From: Desulfobacterium sp.
GTDB taxonomy: Bacteria > Desulfobacterota > Desulfobacteria > Desulfobacterales > Desulfobacteraceae
Direction of reading: 5' to 3'
DNA length: 64,000 bases
NCBI GenBank assembly: GCA_016342325.1
Contig: JAEINR010000005.1
Span: forward strand, 62,001 to 126,000
Numbering within the stretch: position 1 is the stretch's first letter; every line of letters begins with the position of its first letter. Made by a program: the position numbers and the translations under genes. The notes under the pieces are model-generated. The model ran no database searches. It was not told where the DNA came from and worked only from the letters and a program-made list of their open reading frames with translations. This document shows positions 19,017 to 28,370 of the stretch, piece by piece.

Positions 19017-19793
19017 ATGAATTTATCTGGTAAATTGTATACAGAACACGGATTCACACTTATCGAAATCCTGATTTCCCTTGCCATCTCCAGCATTGTG
19101 ATCACTGGCATTTATAACACCTACAGCTCCCAACAAGAAAGCTACATTCTCCAGGAACGGGTTGTCACCATGCATCAGAACCTGAGAGCCGCACTTGATA
19201 TCATGACTCGGGAAATCAGGATGGCGGGATATGATCCTCAAGAGAGCGGTTTGTATCAAATAGTGTCCGCCGATGAGGATGGTTTTAGCTTTGATTCAGA
19301 CTTATTAGATGATGGAGGCGCCCCAGGAGGAGGAGAAAATTTCTTTTATGAGCTCTACGACTCCAACGGGGATGGGAACGATAATACCCTGCGCCGTACG
19401 CCGGGGGGATCGGCAGTGGTGCAAGATATCGAAGCGTTAAGTTTCGCCTACGCCTATGACAGCGATGATAACGGAGCTCTGGAAGTGGACGGCGGGAACA
19501 TCAGGTGGGTTACGGACAGTGATGGTGATGGTTTATGGGATAGGCTAGACACCAACAATGACGGACTCATTGATGTCAACGATACCCCAGGAGGTACTGC
19601 AATGGGAGAAACCATGCAACTGGACACCATCAGATGTGTGAGAATCTGGCTTCTAGCACGCATTGAAAACCCCGACCGAGCTTTCAGCAACACAAGTACC
19701 TATGTCGTGGGATCCAAGCACATAGCAGTAAACGATAACACCCGACGCAAGCTCATGGTGCAAACCATTAAACTTAGGAACCTTGGATTATGA
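19017..19793 (+). CDS. pilW: Minor pilin PilW
   Basis: A 258-residue prepilin with leader and processing site G/FTLIEILISLAISSIVITGIY. PilW-type features follow: TYSSQQESYILQERVVTMHQNLRAALDIMTREIRMAGYDP. The middle holds repeated DxDxDG-type loops (DSNGDGND, DSDDNGALEVDGG, DSDGDGLWDRLDTNNDGLIDVND) typical of calcium-binding thrombospondin type 3-like repeats. The C terminus resembles other PilW proteins (IRCVRIWLLARIENPDR). It overlaps pilV by 4 bases. Confidence 0.88.
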   Translation: MNLSGKLYTEHGFTLIEILISLAISSIVITGIYNTYSSQQESYILQERVVTMHQNLRAALDIMTREIRMAGYDPQESGLYQIVSADEDGFSFDSDLLDDGGAPGGGENFFYELYDSNGDGNDNTLRRTPGGSAVVQDIEALSFAYAYDSDDNGALEVDGGNIRWVTDSDGDGLWDRLDTNNDGLIDVNDTPGGTAMGETMQLDTIRCVRIWLLARIENPDRAFSNTSTYVVGSKHIAVNDNTRRKLMVQTIKLRNLGL

Positions 19794-20263
19794 CTGTTGC
19801 GTGCGTTCCTGTAGATAATAAGGGATTTACCCTTCTGGAAATCTTGATTGCCATGGTCATTTTATCCTTCGGTCTGCTTGCCCTGGGGGGGATGCAGGTT
19901 TCCGGAATCAAGGGAAACGCCGGAGCCATGGGCTTGACAGAGGCTGCCGTTATCGGAACAAATAAGATTGAACAGCTCCTAGCGTTACCCTATGATGACC
20001 CTGAACTCAGCGATACTGACAACGACGGAACGAATCAAGATGGTGATGACAACGGCACCGATGATGACGGAGACGGTTTCGGACTGGATGACGTACCTGG
20101 AGGGGCGGATCACAGCGAAACCATCGGCAGGTATGATGTCTACTGGAATGTTGCCGTGGACGAGCCCATGGAAAACACCTTAAGAATCCGGGTCTTTGTA
20201 CAGTGGCTGGATTTTGGTAATCCCCGGCAAGTTGTATTTGATATTGTTAAGGTATCAATTTAG
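19790..20263 (+). CDS. pilV: Minor pilin PilV
   Basis: A 157-residue prepilin with site G/FTLLEILIAMVILSFGLLALGGMQ and the PilV pattern of LALGGMQ...GTNKIEQLLALPYDD. Between residues about 68 and 100 it has an almost purely Asp/Asn/Gly stretch (several DxDxDG loops), a likely calcium site like that in PilW next door. The end, RIRVFVQWLDFGNPRQVVF, is PilV-like. It is coupled to pilW by ATGA overlap. Confidence 0.88.
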   Translation: MTVACVPVDNKGFTLLEILIAMVILSFGLLALGGMQVSGIKGNAGAMGLTEAAVIGTNKIEQLLALPYDDPELSDTDNDGTNQDGDDNGTDDDGDGFGLDDVPGGADHSETIGRYDVYWNVAVDEPMENTLRIRVFVQWLDFGNPRQVVFDIVKVSI

Positions 20264-20276
20264 GAGGAAAAGTTTG

Positions 20277-20882
20277 ATGCAGTTCAGCAAAAAAAAAAGA
20301 CAACCACCTGCTTTCGCTCCCCTTGCCGATGACACTGGATCTGCCCTTCTCATTGCCATGATGATTCTCCTGGTTCTTACCATCCTCGGCATTGCAGCTA
20401 CCAACACATCCCAGATTGAGATCTTGATATCGGGAAATGACAAAATCCACAAGATGGCATTTCATAATTCCGATTCAGGCGTGTACACGGTTGCAAAGGT
20501 GATTTCAAAAGCCATTAATGACAAGGCCACCCCATATCTGAACACCGCCTCTCCCTTCACCTATGGCGACGCCGGATCATCTGACACTGCAAGCGGACGC
20601 ACTTTTTTCAGAGAACTTTCCGGATTTGAAGATTATGACACGGCTGCTGACATCTCCTTCCAAAATGACGGAACCCATACCATTGATGTGGATGTGGAAC
20701 GGCTGAAGAGCGTCAGCCTAGTCGGCGGAGGTGCGGAATTCGCAAGCGGCATGGAAGGACATGGCGCAAGTTTGAAGGGCATCTATTTCGGAATTGATTC
20801 ACTGGGCAGGGGGCCTTCCAATGCACAATCAACAGTAGGTTCCAGGTATCTCAAGGTGCTTGGAACCGCAGGAGGACTATGA
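20277..20882 (+). CDS. pilX: PilX-family minor pilin assembly protein
   Basis: A 201-residue membrane protein. An N-terminal cytosolic stretch leads into the hydrophobic helix GSALLIAMMILLVLTILGIAATNTSQIE, with the PilX-like continuation ILISGNDKIHKMAFHNSDSGVY. Processing at the usual Gly-Phe site is not obvious, as in other PilX proteins. The start at ATG 20277 follows an AGGAGG site. Its stop overlaps the pilY1 start (ATGA), coupling the pair. PilX helps place PilY1 at the pilus tip. Confidence 0.82.
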   Translation: MQFSKKKRQPPAFAPLADDTGSALLIAMMILLVLTILGIAATNTSQIEILISGNDKIHKMAFHNSDSGVYTVAKVISKAINDKATPYLNTASPFTYGDAGSSDTASGRTFFRELSGFEDYDTAADISFQNDGTHTIDVDVERLKSVSLVGGGAEFASGMEGHGASLKGIYFGIDSLGRGPSNAQSTVGSRYLKVLGTAGGL

Positions 20883-23800
20883 TCATGCTAAGAACACGAA
20901 TAGCCATAATGGCAGGCGTCTTTCTTTTTTTTGTTTCAGCGGCCCCGGGATTCTCCTATACCGAACCTGTCATGGCTGACTATACGTCATACCCCATCTT
21001 TCTCACCGAAACAGTGGAACCCAATATTTTGATCCTCCTGGACAACTCCGGCAGCATGAATTTCAACGCCTACGGTGCCTGGCCTGGGAACGGCGGTACT
21101 GTTAGTGATTCATACGGGGGAGCACCGTACAACTCGTTGGTTGTCGCTGTGTCCTCATCGGACGATGATGCCGAGGAGAGACTCTCCGACGGCTATTCGT
21201 ATTACTCCAACAATGATCTGGATATCGGCCGTGACATTGATGCCACCTACCCTGATATGCTAATAGGGATAAGATTCCAGAGTTTAAAAATTCCCCAGGG
21301 CGCTACAATCAAGAGTGCCCATGTTGAATTCACCACCCATGGTGTTTACGCTAATCCCCAGGCAGACATAACCATTGCCATCCACGGCGAAGACATAAAC
21401 AACGCTGAAGATTACGACGATAGCAGTCATGAAATATCCGGTAGAACCGCAACAAGTGCATCTGTGAACTGGACAGTCACACCCTGGAACACGGTGGATG
21501 AAACACACAACACGCCGGAGCTGAAAACCATTATTCAGGAAATAGTGGACAGAGACGATTGGGCCGAAGGTAATGCCATATCGCTGAAACTCACCAACCC
21601 CTCCGGAAGCCCCGGCAGTGGAAGGATGGCCTACAGCAGGGATGCAAGCTCGGACAAAGCGCCAAAGCTACACATCGAAATAGACCAGAAGAGTGCCACC
21701 CGTTATTATGGTTACTTCAACCCCGATTACTTCTACTCTTACACCTCTAACCTCTTTTCTCACAAGTATAAAAAGGTGGAATACATAGGGGACCCGTCGT
21801 CCGGTGGATACTGGAAGGTCGAGAATCTATCCGGCACCCCCCACAACCTCTATGACACGGAGATCGTCACCAGCGGCCTGTGGGACGGCAACTGGATGAA
21901 CTGGTGTGCCATGAGGCGGGTAGACATCCTGAGAAAGGTGCTCATGGGGGGGCTTGCAACCTCTAGGACAGGCGGTGGAAACCAGACCAATATTTGTGAA
22001 ACCCCGGACCAGTCAGATCGGGATTTCATCAGGCATTTTGACTCCACAAACAATGCCGCAGTCTCCCCCTATGACGGAGACTACTATTATGAAATGAATG
22101 ACGGGTATATTTACGTTGACACCGACTCCGATCCCTCCGACGGCGGGACCTCCTACACCTTGAAAGTCCAGAAGGAGAAAGCCTATGAGCCTGAGGATTT
22201 TCACAACTACGATAGCGGGGACAACCTGGCAGGCATCCTTCAACGCTACGGAGACAAAGCCCGGTGGGGCAACGAGTTCTTCAACAATGGAACAGGAAAT
22301 GGTGAGAGCGGCGGATACATCGCTGCCACCATAGGCACCAACATGACCTCCCTTATTACCGATCTGCAAAACACCCCATGCAACACCTATACCCCCCTGG
22401 CTGAAGCCTATTATGTAGCCACCCAATATTTCAAACAGGAGGCTGTGCAGTCAGGCCTGGATTATCCCAACAATGTCATCCCCGCCGCCAATGTGGGGGA
22501 TGATCCATACCACAACGGTACCGAGTTCGTCTCTTGCGCCAAGAGCTTTGTGATTCTCCTGACCGACGGCGCATCCACAATGGACAGTAAAATTCCAGCC
22601 AGCCTTAAGGATTTTGACAACGACGGCAAAGATATAACCTCCTGTGACGAATCCAGCAGTGACTGCAGCTATGGCAACGGAAGCGACTTTCTGGACGATA
22701 TAGCCCTCTATGCAAGAACCACGGATCTCAGGAGCAGCACCGTGGGTAAAACAGAACTTGACGGGGACCAGAATCTTATCCTCTACACGGTGTACGCCAT
22801 GGGGGATGACGATGATGCAAGACAACTTTTAAAGGATGCCGCAAGAAACGGAAGCTTCGAGGATCGGGACGGAGACAACAAACCCGACGGAGACTACACC
22901 GATCCCCCGGAGGATAGACTGGAGTGGGACAAGGACGGAGATGCCATTCCGGATACCTATTTTGAGGCCAGGGACGGTTACAAACTGGAAGAGGCTCTTG
23001 GTGCAGCCATCACCGATATCCTAAGGCGAGCGGCATCGGGAACCTCGGTTTCCATTATCTCCTCCGCCACCGAGGGAGAAGGCAACGTTATTCAGGCCTA
23101 CTTCAGACCGAATGTACCTTCTCCATCCGGACCAGGAGATATCAAATGGGTGGGCTCCCTCCAGTCCCTGTGGATTGATCCCTACGGTAACATGAGGGAG
23201 GACTCCAACATGAATAAAACCCTTGACCTGTCAGCCGATAAAATTTTGAACTTTGTCGACCAGGGAGGAGACACCAAGGTGGAGCGTTATGACGTATCCT
23301 CCACCCCTTATCCCGACTATCATTCGGCCGCAGTCATGCCAGCGGATACCGTCAATCTTACAGAAGTCCTCCCCATCTGGGAGGCTGGATCAAATCTTGA
23401 AAGCCGGGTTCCTTCAACCAGAAAAATTTTTACCTACCTGGACATGGATGGGGACGGTGTTGTGGATGAAGGCAATGTGGACGGAGAGGTGGACAGCGGG
23501 GATGATCCCTTTGACGATTCGGGGGAGTTGGTCCGGTTCAACACCGATATCCCGGCAATTAAACCCTACCTGGGTGTGGAAAGCAATGCAGCATGGAGTA
23601 ACCTGGGGCTGACCCATGGGGACAGATTCAACAATATCATCAACTTCATCAGGGGAACCAACACAGGATTTCAGGGTAGCGCTTTGATACGGGACAGAAA
23701 TCTAACCGGAATTGCGGGAAGCAGCTGGAAGCTGGGAGATATTGTTCATTCAAGCCCAATCCTTGTCACAACCCCCTATGAAAATTATGACCTGCTTTAC

Positions 23801-25549
23801 GGAGATGAGTCGTATTTTAAGTATTACAGCGAAATCGGAAACAGGGAGACTGTAATCTATGTGGGAGGCAATGATGGAATGATCCACGCCTTTACATCCT
23901 GGCAATACGATGCCGGCAATATGCAGTATATAAAACCGTCGGGAACCACCGAATCCATAGGAGACGAGCTGTGGGCTTATATTCCCCAGGCCCTGCTTCC
24001 CCATCTTAAATGGCTGCCTTCCCAGAGCTATACCCACGTCTATTACAACGATCTCAAGCTCAAGGCCTTTGATGCCAAAATCCTGCCCGATGACACCCAT
24101 TACTCGGATACGGATTCAGATGACAACTGGGGGACCTTCATTCTTGCCGGAATGAATTTCGGGGGGCGGCATATCTGGGCCAATGGTGACTTTGACGACG
24201 GTTCTGGCACCGTTACCAATGAAACCCGTCATTTTTATCCCTCCTACTCATGCCTTGACATTACCGATCCCAGAAATCCAAGGCTTTTGTGGGAGAGGTC
24301 CTACGCCATACCTGCAAGTCCCGGTCAGACAGCCGATAACGATACCGATATGGGGCTTTCAACCTCCTATCCTGCCATTATTAAAGTGGGTGAGAAGTGG
24401 TTCGCGGTTTTTGGTTCCGGACCTGACAATTTTGAGGGCACCAGCAGCACCAAGGGGCACATCTTTGTTGTGGATTTAAAAACGGGAGAACCCCATCAAA
24501 ACGGTACCGACGACTGGCTCTTTGAAACAGACGAAAATGATGCCTTCATGGCGCATCCAGCCTCCTTTGATAAAAATATGAACTTTAATGTGGACTCCAT
24601 TTACATTGGCGAGACCTATGATAACAGCGCAGGAGTCGGATTTGACTGGAAGGGGGCCCTTTACCGAATACGGGTGCCCTTTAAAAGCACTGCAACTCCA
24701 TGTACCTATGGAGATATGGACTGCGGAATTTATATCGATGATCCCAACGACGGAACCAACCCCTGGACAATTTCAAAAATGTTTGACTCACCGGCTCCTA
24801 TTACAGCAGCGCCGACCCTGAGTCTGGACAACCAGGAAAATACCTGGACGTTCTTCGGCACCGGCCGGTATATTTCAGAAGCGGACGAACTCAATACAGA
24901 TCAGCAATATATCTTCGGCCTTAAGGACCCATTTTTCAATTCCGAACATGGAACCGGAGCGGATGCCTCTTTTAACGACGGCTATTACCAAAATACCGGA
25001 AGCTCCCTGACCTTGACCCAGGGGAATCTGAGAAATACCGATGATTTTATCGTGTTGGACAACGGCGAGGTGTATGCTAACCTCACCACCTCTTTTGGTA
25101 ATTTCAGCGATCTTGAAGGTGAAGTTGAAAACCATGACGGGTGGGAAAGAGAAATTTATTATTCAGGAGAGCGGGTCATAAAAAAGGCCGCAATTATCGG
25201 CGGAACCGTGCTTGCGTCCTCTTTTATCCCCAATTCGGACATCTGCGGTTTTGGCGGTTCAAGTTATATCTACGGTCTCTACTATAAGACCGGGACTGCC
25301 TACAAAAATCCGGCATTCAAAGGGGGAATTAAAACGGTTGTAATTGACGGTGATCCCGAGGATAAGGTGGTGGATATGATAAGTCTTGGAGATGGCCTTG
25401 CTTCATCACCCGGCGTACATGTGGGAAAGCAGAAAGATGGTAAGGTCACAGCCTTTATCCAGACAAGCAAAGGCTTTATCGAAACGGAAGAGATTGACCC
25501 CGCCCTGAAAATGCGAAGCGGGATCAAGGCCTGGAGAGAAAAGGAGTAA
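20879..25549 (+). CDS. pilY1: Pilus tip adhesin / assembly factor PilY1
   Basis: A 1556-residue secreted protein with a signal peptide (IAIMAGVFLFFVSAAPGFS). The N-terminal von Willebrand A fold begins with the MIDAS motif LLDNSGSMN (about residue 55), but its later MIDAS segment FVILLTDGAST is about 500 residues away. Between them is a beta-rich insert (about 110-290: LIGIRFQSLKIPQGATIKSAHVEFTT...LHIEID), resembling DNRLRE/CBM-like modules. The C-terminal half (about 930-1500) is the PilY1 beta-propeller, with HSSPILV, YVGGNDGMIHAF, DITDPRNPRLLW and FGTGRY. Asp-rich Ca-binding loops occur around 860. It is longer than the about 1160-residue Pseudomonas protein. A good GGAGGA site precedes the start. 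Confidence 0.92.
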   Translation: MIMLRTRIAIMAGVFLFFVSAAPGFSYTEPVMADYTSYPIFLTETVEPNILILLDNSGSMNFNAYGAWPGNGGTVSDSYGGAPYNSLVVAVSSSDDDAEERLSDGYSYYSNNDLDIGRDIDATYPDMLIGIRFQSLKIPQGATIKSAHVEFTTHGVYANPQADITIAIHGEDINNAEDYDDSSHEISGRTATSASVNWTVTPWNTVDETHNTPELKTIIQEIVDRDDWAEGNAISLKLTNPSGSPGSGRMAYSRDASSDKAPKLHIEIDQKSATRYYGYFNPDYFYSYTSNLFSHKYKKVEYIGDPSSGGYWKVENLSGTPHNLYDTEIVTSGLWDGNWMNWCAMRRVDILRKVLMGGLATSRTGGGNQTNICETPDQSDRDFIRHFDSTNNAAVSPYDGDYYYEMNDGYIYVDTDSDPSDGGTSYTLKVQKEKAYEPEDFHNYDSGDNLAGILQRYGDKARWGNEFFNNGTGNGESGGYIAATIGTNMTSLITDLQNTPCNTYTPLAEAYYVATQYFKQEAVQSGLDYPNNVIPAANVGDDPYHNGTEFVSCAKSFVILLTDGASTMDSKIPASLKDFDNDGKDITSCDESSSDCSYGNGSDFLDDIALYARTTDLRSSTVGKTELDGDQNLILYTVYAMGDDDDARQLLKDAARNGSFEDRDGDNKPDGDYTDPPEDRLEWDKDGDAIPDTYFEARDGYKLEEALGAAITDILRRAASGTSVSIISSATEGEGNVIQAYFRPNVPSPSGPGDIKWVGSLQSLWIDPYGNMREDSNMNKTLDLSADKILNFVDQGGDTKVERYDVSSTPYPDYHSAAVMPADTVNLTEVLPIWEAGSNLESRVPSTRKIFTYLDMDGDGVVDEGNVDGEVDSGDDPFDDSGELVRFNTDIPAIKPYLGVESNAAWSNLGLTHGDRFNNIINFIRGTNTGFQGSALIRDRNLTGIAGSSWKLGDIVHSSPILVTTPYENYDLLYGDESYFKYYSEIGNRETVIYVGGNDGMIHAFTSWQYDAGNMQYIKPSGTTESIGDELWAYIPQALLPHLKWLPSQSYTHVYYNDLKLKAFDAKILPDDTHYSDTDSDDNWGTFILAGMNFGGRHIWANGDFDDGSGTVTNETRHFYPSYSCLDITDPRNPRLLWERSYAIPASPGQTADNDTDMGLSTSYPAIIKVGEKWFAVFGSGPDNFEGTSSTKGHIFVVDLKTGEPHQNGTDDWLFETDENDAFMAHPASFDKNMNFNVDSIYIGETYDNSAGVGFDWKGALYRIRVPFKSTATPCTYGDMDCGIYIDDPNDGTNPWTISKMFDSPAPITAAPTLSLDNQENTWTFFGTGRYISEADELNTDQQYIFGLKDPFFNSEHGTGADASFNDGYYQNTGSSLTLTQGNLRNTDDFIVLDNGEVYANLTTSFGNFSDLEGEVENHDGWEREIYYSGERVIKKAAIIGGTVLASSFIPNSDICGFGGSSYIYGLYYKTGTAYKNPAFKGGIKTVVIDGDPEDKVVDMISLGDGLASSPGVHVGKQKDGKVTAFIQTSKGFIETEEIDPALKMRSGIKAWREKE

Positions 25550-25561
25550 CAGGGAGACAAT

Positions 25562-25891
25562 ATGCGCTATCTAATCAAGGCTATAGTATTTTTTGCCATC
25601 ACACTAATGCTAACGACCACCCCCTATGCTAAGACCAAGACAGGGTCTGTTACTAAAAAAAGGTGTACAATTTTGTCCATCAACGGAGCAGCCATTCATA
25701 CCACTTGCAGGGAATACACCATGGGAGAAGAGCTCAAGCTAACAGATATCAAGGGCACGCCTCTTCTTATAAGCGATATCCCTCTGCCGTGCAAAGCTGT
25801 CATCGAATCCAAATGTCTGTCCGGCAACTGTTCCCTTGCGGTGTCCATCACCGTTGATCTGGAGGTGAAAAGTAAAACCCAACCGGAATAA
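25562..25891 (+). CDS. Small exported protein of unknown function
   Basis: A 109-residue protein with a clear signal peptide (RYLIKAIVFFAITLMLTTTPYA). The mature part is about 85 residues with five cysteines (KKRCTILS, TTCREY, PLPCKAV, SKCLSGNC), so disulfides are likely. I do not recognise the family. It starts 12 bases after pilY1 behind an AGGGAG site and is therefore probably the last gene of the minor pilin operon, possibly exported with or acting on the pilus apparatus. Confidence 0.7.
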   Translation: MRYLIKAIVFFAITLMLTTTPYAKTKTGSVTKKRCTILSINGAAIHTTCREYTMGEELKLTDIKGTPLLISDIPLPCKAVIESKCLSGNCSLAVSITVDLEVKSKTQPE

Positions 25892-25910
25892 CTTCCATGG
25901 CAGGACTGCA

Positions 25911-26019
25911 GCACTGGGTTTCACATAGTTTCAAAGTGCAAAAAAAACCACATTATGCAGTGCTTTTCTTGATGGTCAAAGCACATCCTGCGTATGCTGG
26001 AATAGTGTGAACCCAGTGC
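25911..26019. repeat. Inverted-repeat element, possible MITE or IS end relic
   Basis: Fifteen bases at 25911-25925 (gcactgggtttcaca) are repeated inverted at 26006-26019 with one base missing, about 80 bases apart. The arms lie in AT-rich, gene-poor DNA next to an IS66 remnant. The rest of 25892-26730 shows only that remnant and no other gene. Confidence 0.4.
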
Positions 26020-26286
26020 CCCTCTGGTATATACAAAAGCTATTAAAATAGGATTTTGCCAGAGTTCGGATCACAGTGAAACGTTTTTGAATATTGATCC
26101 AGCGGTAATTATTTTTAATAGCCAAAAATAATCAGGTCCATCAGATTTGTCGGATATCGTCCAAAGTCACGTTTAAATGAGATGATTCTTTTTTCTAACG
26201 TAAGCGCTCTATAAACCCCATCTTTTCAGGATTGCCAGGCCGTGTCATAGTAAGCCAACTTTTACATGAAGGAGGCTTATTCAAAT

Positions 26287-26523
26287 ATGACGGAAAATTT
26301 GCAGGAACCGGATTCGGTAAAACAACAGAGTTCTGGTGATGAACGTGAGCAGTTTTGACGATCAGATCGAGAGAAATGGGCTTCATCAGGACTCAGTCAA
26401 GCGGAGTATTGCAGACAAAACAAATTAAAGATCGCCCGTTTCGGATACTGGAAGCGCAGGTTCAGTAAGGGGAATTTGCCCATTGAATTTGTCAAGGTCC
26501 CCATGCAGGGCCTGCCAAGTTAA
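26287..26523 (+). pseudogene. IS66-family accessory protein TnpA, nonsense-interrupted
   Basis: One reading frame of 79 codons has ATG at 26287 and TAA at 26521, with a TGA in frame at codon 24. The part after the stop is typical of the small IS66 Orf1/TnpA protein: REKWASSGLSQAEYCRQNKL, then ARFGYWKRRF, then PIEFVKVP. The rest of the protein and the tnpB and tnpC genes are absent, so this is a dead fragment of an IS66-type insertion sequence. Confidence 0.7.
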
Positions 26524-26730
26524 GTCGCTTGTTGCAAAACACTGGTGTCCCCGGCTTTGCCACAACCCCGGCACTGCATACCGGTTCAGGAACCGGAGAC
26601 AAGGAAGTAACAGTCTTTACGCAATTGTCCACAGGAACAATTATTCAGACAAAAGCCAAGACAGCTAGTGTACGAAGTGCCTTGGAATCATGGATAGAGC
26701 CAAGGTAGGCATCTGCAAGGCAAATTTTAA

Positions 26731-27546
26731 TTAAGACTCTTTGCGCTTTAAGCGTAGAACCGGCGGTTCATATTTTAATATAAAATTGTTTTCTATTTTA
26801 GGTAGTTGATCTATAAATTCAGGTACAAGGTCTTCGAGTTTTTCAGGTGCAGACAAACGTTTTTTTGTATATGATGAAATGGCATTCTCAACCACCAAGG
26901 CTTTTTCAAAAATATCAATTTCCTGCTGGTATTTGACAAGCGTTTTCTCATTGTCTTCCATTGCGGCCATGGTTTTGAGCATTATAAGACCGGCTTTAAT
27001 ATTACCGCCTTCTGCCGAAAATAGCACAGCCAGGTGGGCAAACATGGGAGGAGCGTCAGGAAGTGCAGACGCCTTCTTAAAGGCCTGGGCAGATTTTAAA
27101 GGATCATTCAGATATCTGTAGAAGTTGAATGCATAAAAAAAACGAAGAATGAAATCATCCGGAAAGGTCTCGATGCCTTTGTTGAGAATAGCATTGGCTC
27201 TTTGTGCACTTTCCAGGGAAAGGGGAGTGAGAAACGATTGGCAAAAATAATAGGGATCAATAAATTCAGGATAAAGTGATGTCATGACCTCAAAATTATT
27301 TGCAAGTGTGCCGGAATAGGTTGTTTCAGGAGTCCCTGGTTTAACACCGCCTATAAACACACTGGTTTTGATAAAAATGATTTCAGAGACGAGCTGTTTG
27401 AGATATCCGGAAGTCACTCGCTGGAATTTTGTTGGCAAAGCTCTTTCAAGATTGATATTTCTGTTTGGAAAGGATTGGTTCAGACTTAAAAATATCAAAA
27501 TATAGATAACAATAAGTGTTAAAAACGTCAAACCACGCAATACCAT
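26731..27546 (-). CDS. TPR-like membrane protein linked to the pilus ABC transporter
   Basis: A 271-residue protein with one N-terminal transmembrane helix (LTFLTLIVIYILIFLSL) and a helical remainder with TPR-like pairs (SAQRANAILNKGIETFPDDF, PLKSAQAFKKASALPD, GNIKAGLIMLKTMAAMED). I chose ATG 27546, which overlaps the permease stop in a TGATG arrangement behind a GGCGGGA site. In Myxococcus the PilH/PilI ABC proteins have a third partner, PilG. This protein may play that part, but homology is not shown. AT-rich. Confidence 0.65.
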   Translation of the reverse strand: MVLRGLTFLTLIVIYILIFLSLNQSFPNRNINLERALPTKFQRVTSGYLKQLVSEIIFIKTSVFIGGVKPGTPETTYSGTLANNFEVMTSLYPEFIDPYYFCQSFLTPLSLESAQRANAILNKGIETFPDDFILRFFYAFNFYRYLNDPLKSAQAFKKASALPDAPPMFAHLAVLFSAEGGNIKAGLIMLKTMAAMEDNEKTLVKYQQEIDIFEKALVVENAISSYTKKRLSAPEKLEDLVPEFIDQLPKIENNFILKYEPPVLRLKRKES

Positions 27547-28370
27547 CAGTTTAAATCCCGCCTCTGGTACAAAATGGTGGCAAACCACAATATAATAACA
27601 ATGTAGATAGTGGATAATCCAAAGGACAGGCTGTATTCTTTTATTGGAATTATTTTTTGCGCAGATATAACCAGTGTTTTAAAATCAAGTCTTGAAAAGT
27701 CAGGGAAAATTGCGGTTAACCATTTGAGAATAAGGTTAAGCGAGTTATTTGTATTTCCCTGGGTCCCAAATAATACTGATTCGCGGACAATCGGTAGACC
27801 ATTGCAGATAAAATAATATGCAAGTGTCAGCAAAAGAACGGGAAGGTTACCGCGTATGGCTCCGGAAAAAAAGAGAATAACGGAAAGGATCATTAACTGG
27901 ATATAATACAGACCCGCAGTAGATAAAATAAATAAATAGATAGAAAGGTTCTGAAAATAAGATGGGTCAACACTGTTTTTTATGAGATTTAAAATAACCC
28001 AGCTGATTGTAGCTAAAATCAGATTCAGCAGCAAAAGTAATATCGCAAGTCCTGCAAATACGCCAAGTATATATTCTGTACGTGAGATTGGCCTGGCAAG
28101 AAATGTATGGACAACATGACGTTCACTGTCCCAGGCTGCGGCCTTGACGCCATGAATAAGAAGAAAAATAAATCCTGTAACCCAGGCAATGGAAAATAAG
28201 AAATCATTGGAGGCCCTGCCAATATCTCTGGGAATAAAATCAAAGAATAAAAGACCGCACACTTCGCCGGCAAGCGCAAATATGATGAGTCCAATAATTG
28301 CGTGGCGTCTCAGGCCATCAATAATAATTAGTTGTCCAAGACTTAGAATTCGCAAGAAACGGTTAGTCAT
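27546..28370 (-). CDS. ABC-2 type permease, PilI-like
   Basis: About 274 residues with six predicted membrane helices (for example ILILSLG-type N terminus, IAWVTGFIFLLIHGVKAAAW, FAGLAILLLLLNLILATISWVIL, YYIQLMILSVILFFSGAI and a last helix IYIVIILWFATILY). The motif SERHVVHTFLARPISRTEYILGK-like (here AWDSERHVVHTFLARPISRT) is typical of ABC-2 permeases. I chose ATG 28370, with AAAGGA 8 bases upstream; ATG 28379 is possible. It overlaps the ATPase gene by 8 bases. By position after pilA it resembles PilI of the PilGHI system. Confidence 0.75.
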   Translation of the reverse strand: MTNRFLRILSLGQLIIIDGLRRHAIIGLIIFALAGEVCGLLFFDFIPRDIGRASNDFLFSIAWVTGFIFLLIHGVKAAAWDSERHVVHTFLARPISRTEYILGVFAGLAILLLLLNLILATISWVILNLIKNSVDPSYFQNLSIYLFILSTAGLYYIQLMILSVILFFSGAIRGNLPVLLLTLAYYFICNGLPIVRESVLFGTQGNTNNSLNLILKWLTAIFPDFSRLDFKTLVISAQKIIPIKEYSLSFGLSTIYIVIILWFATILYQRRDLN

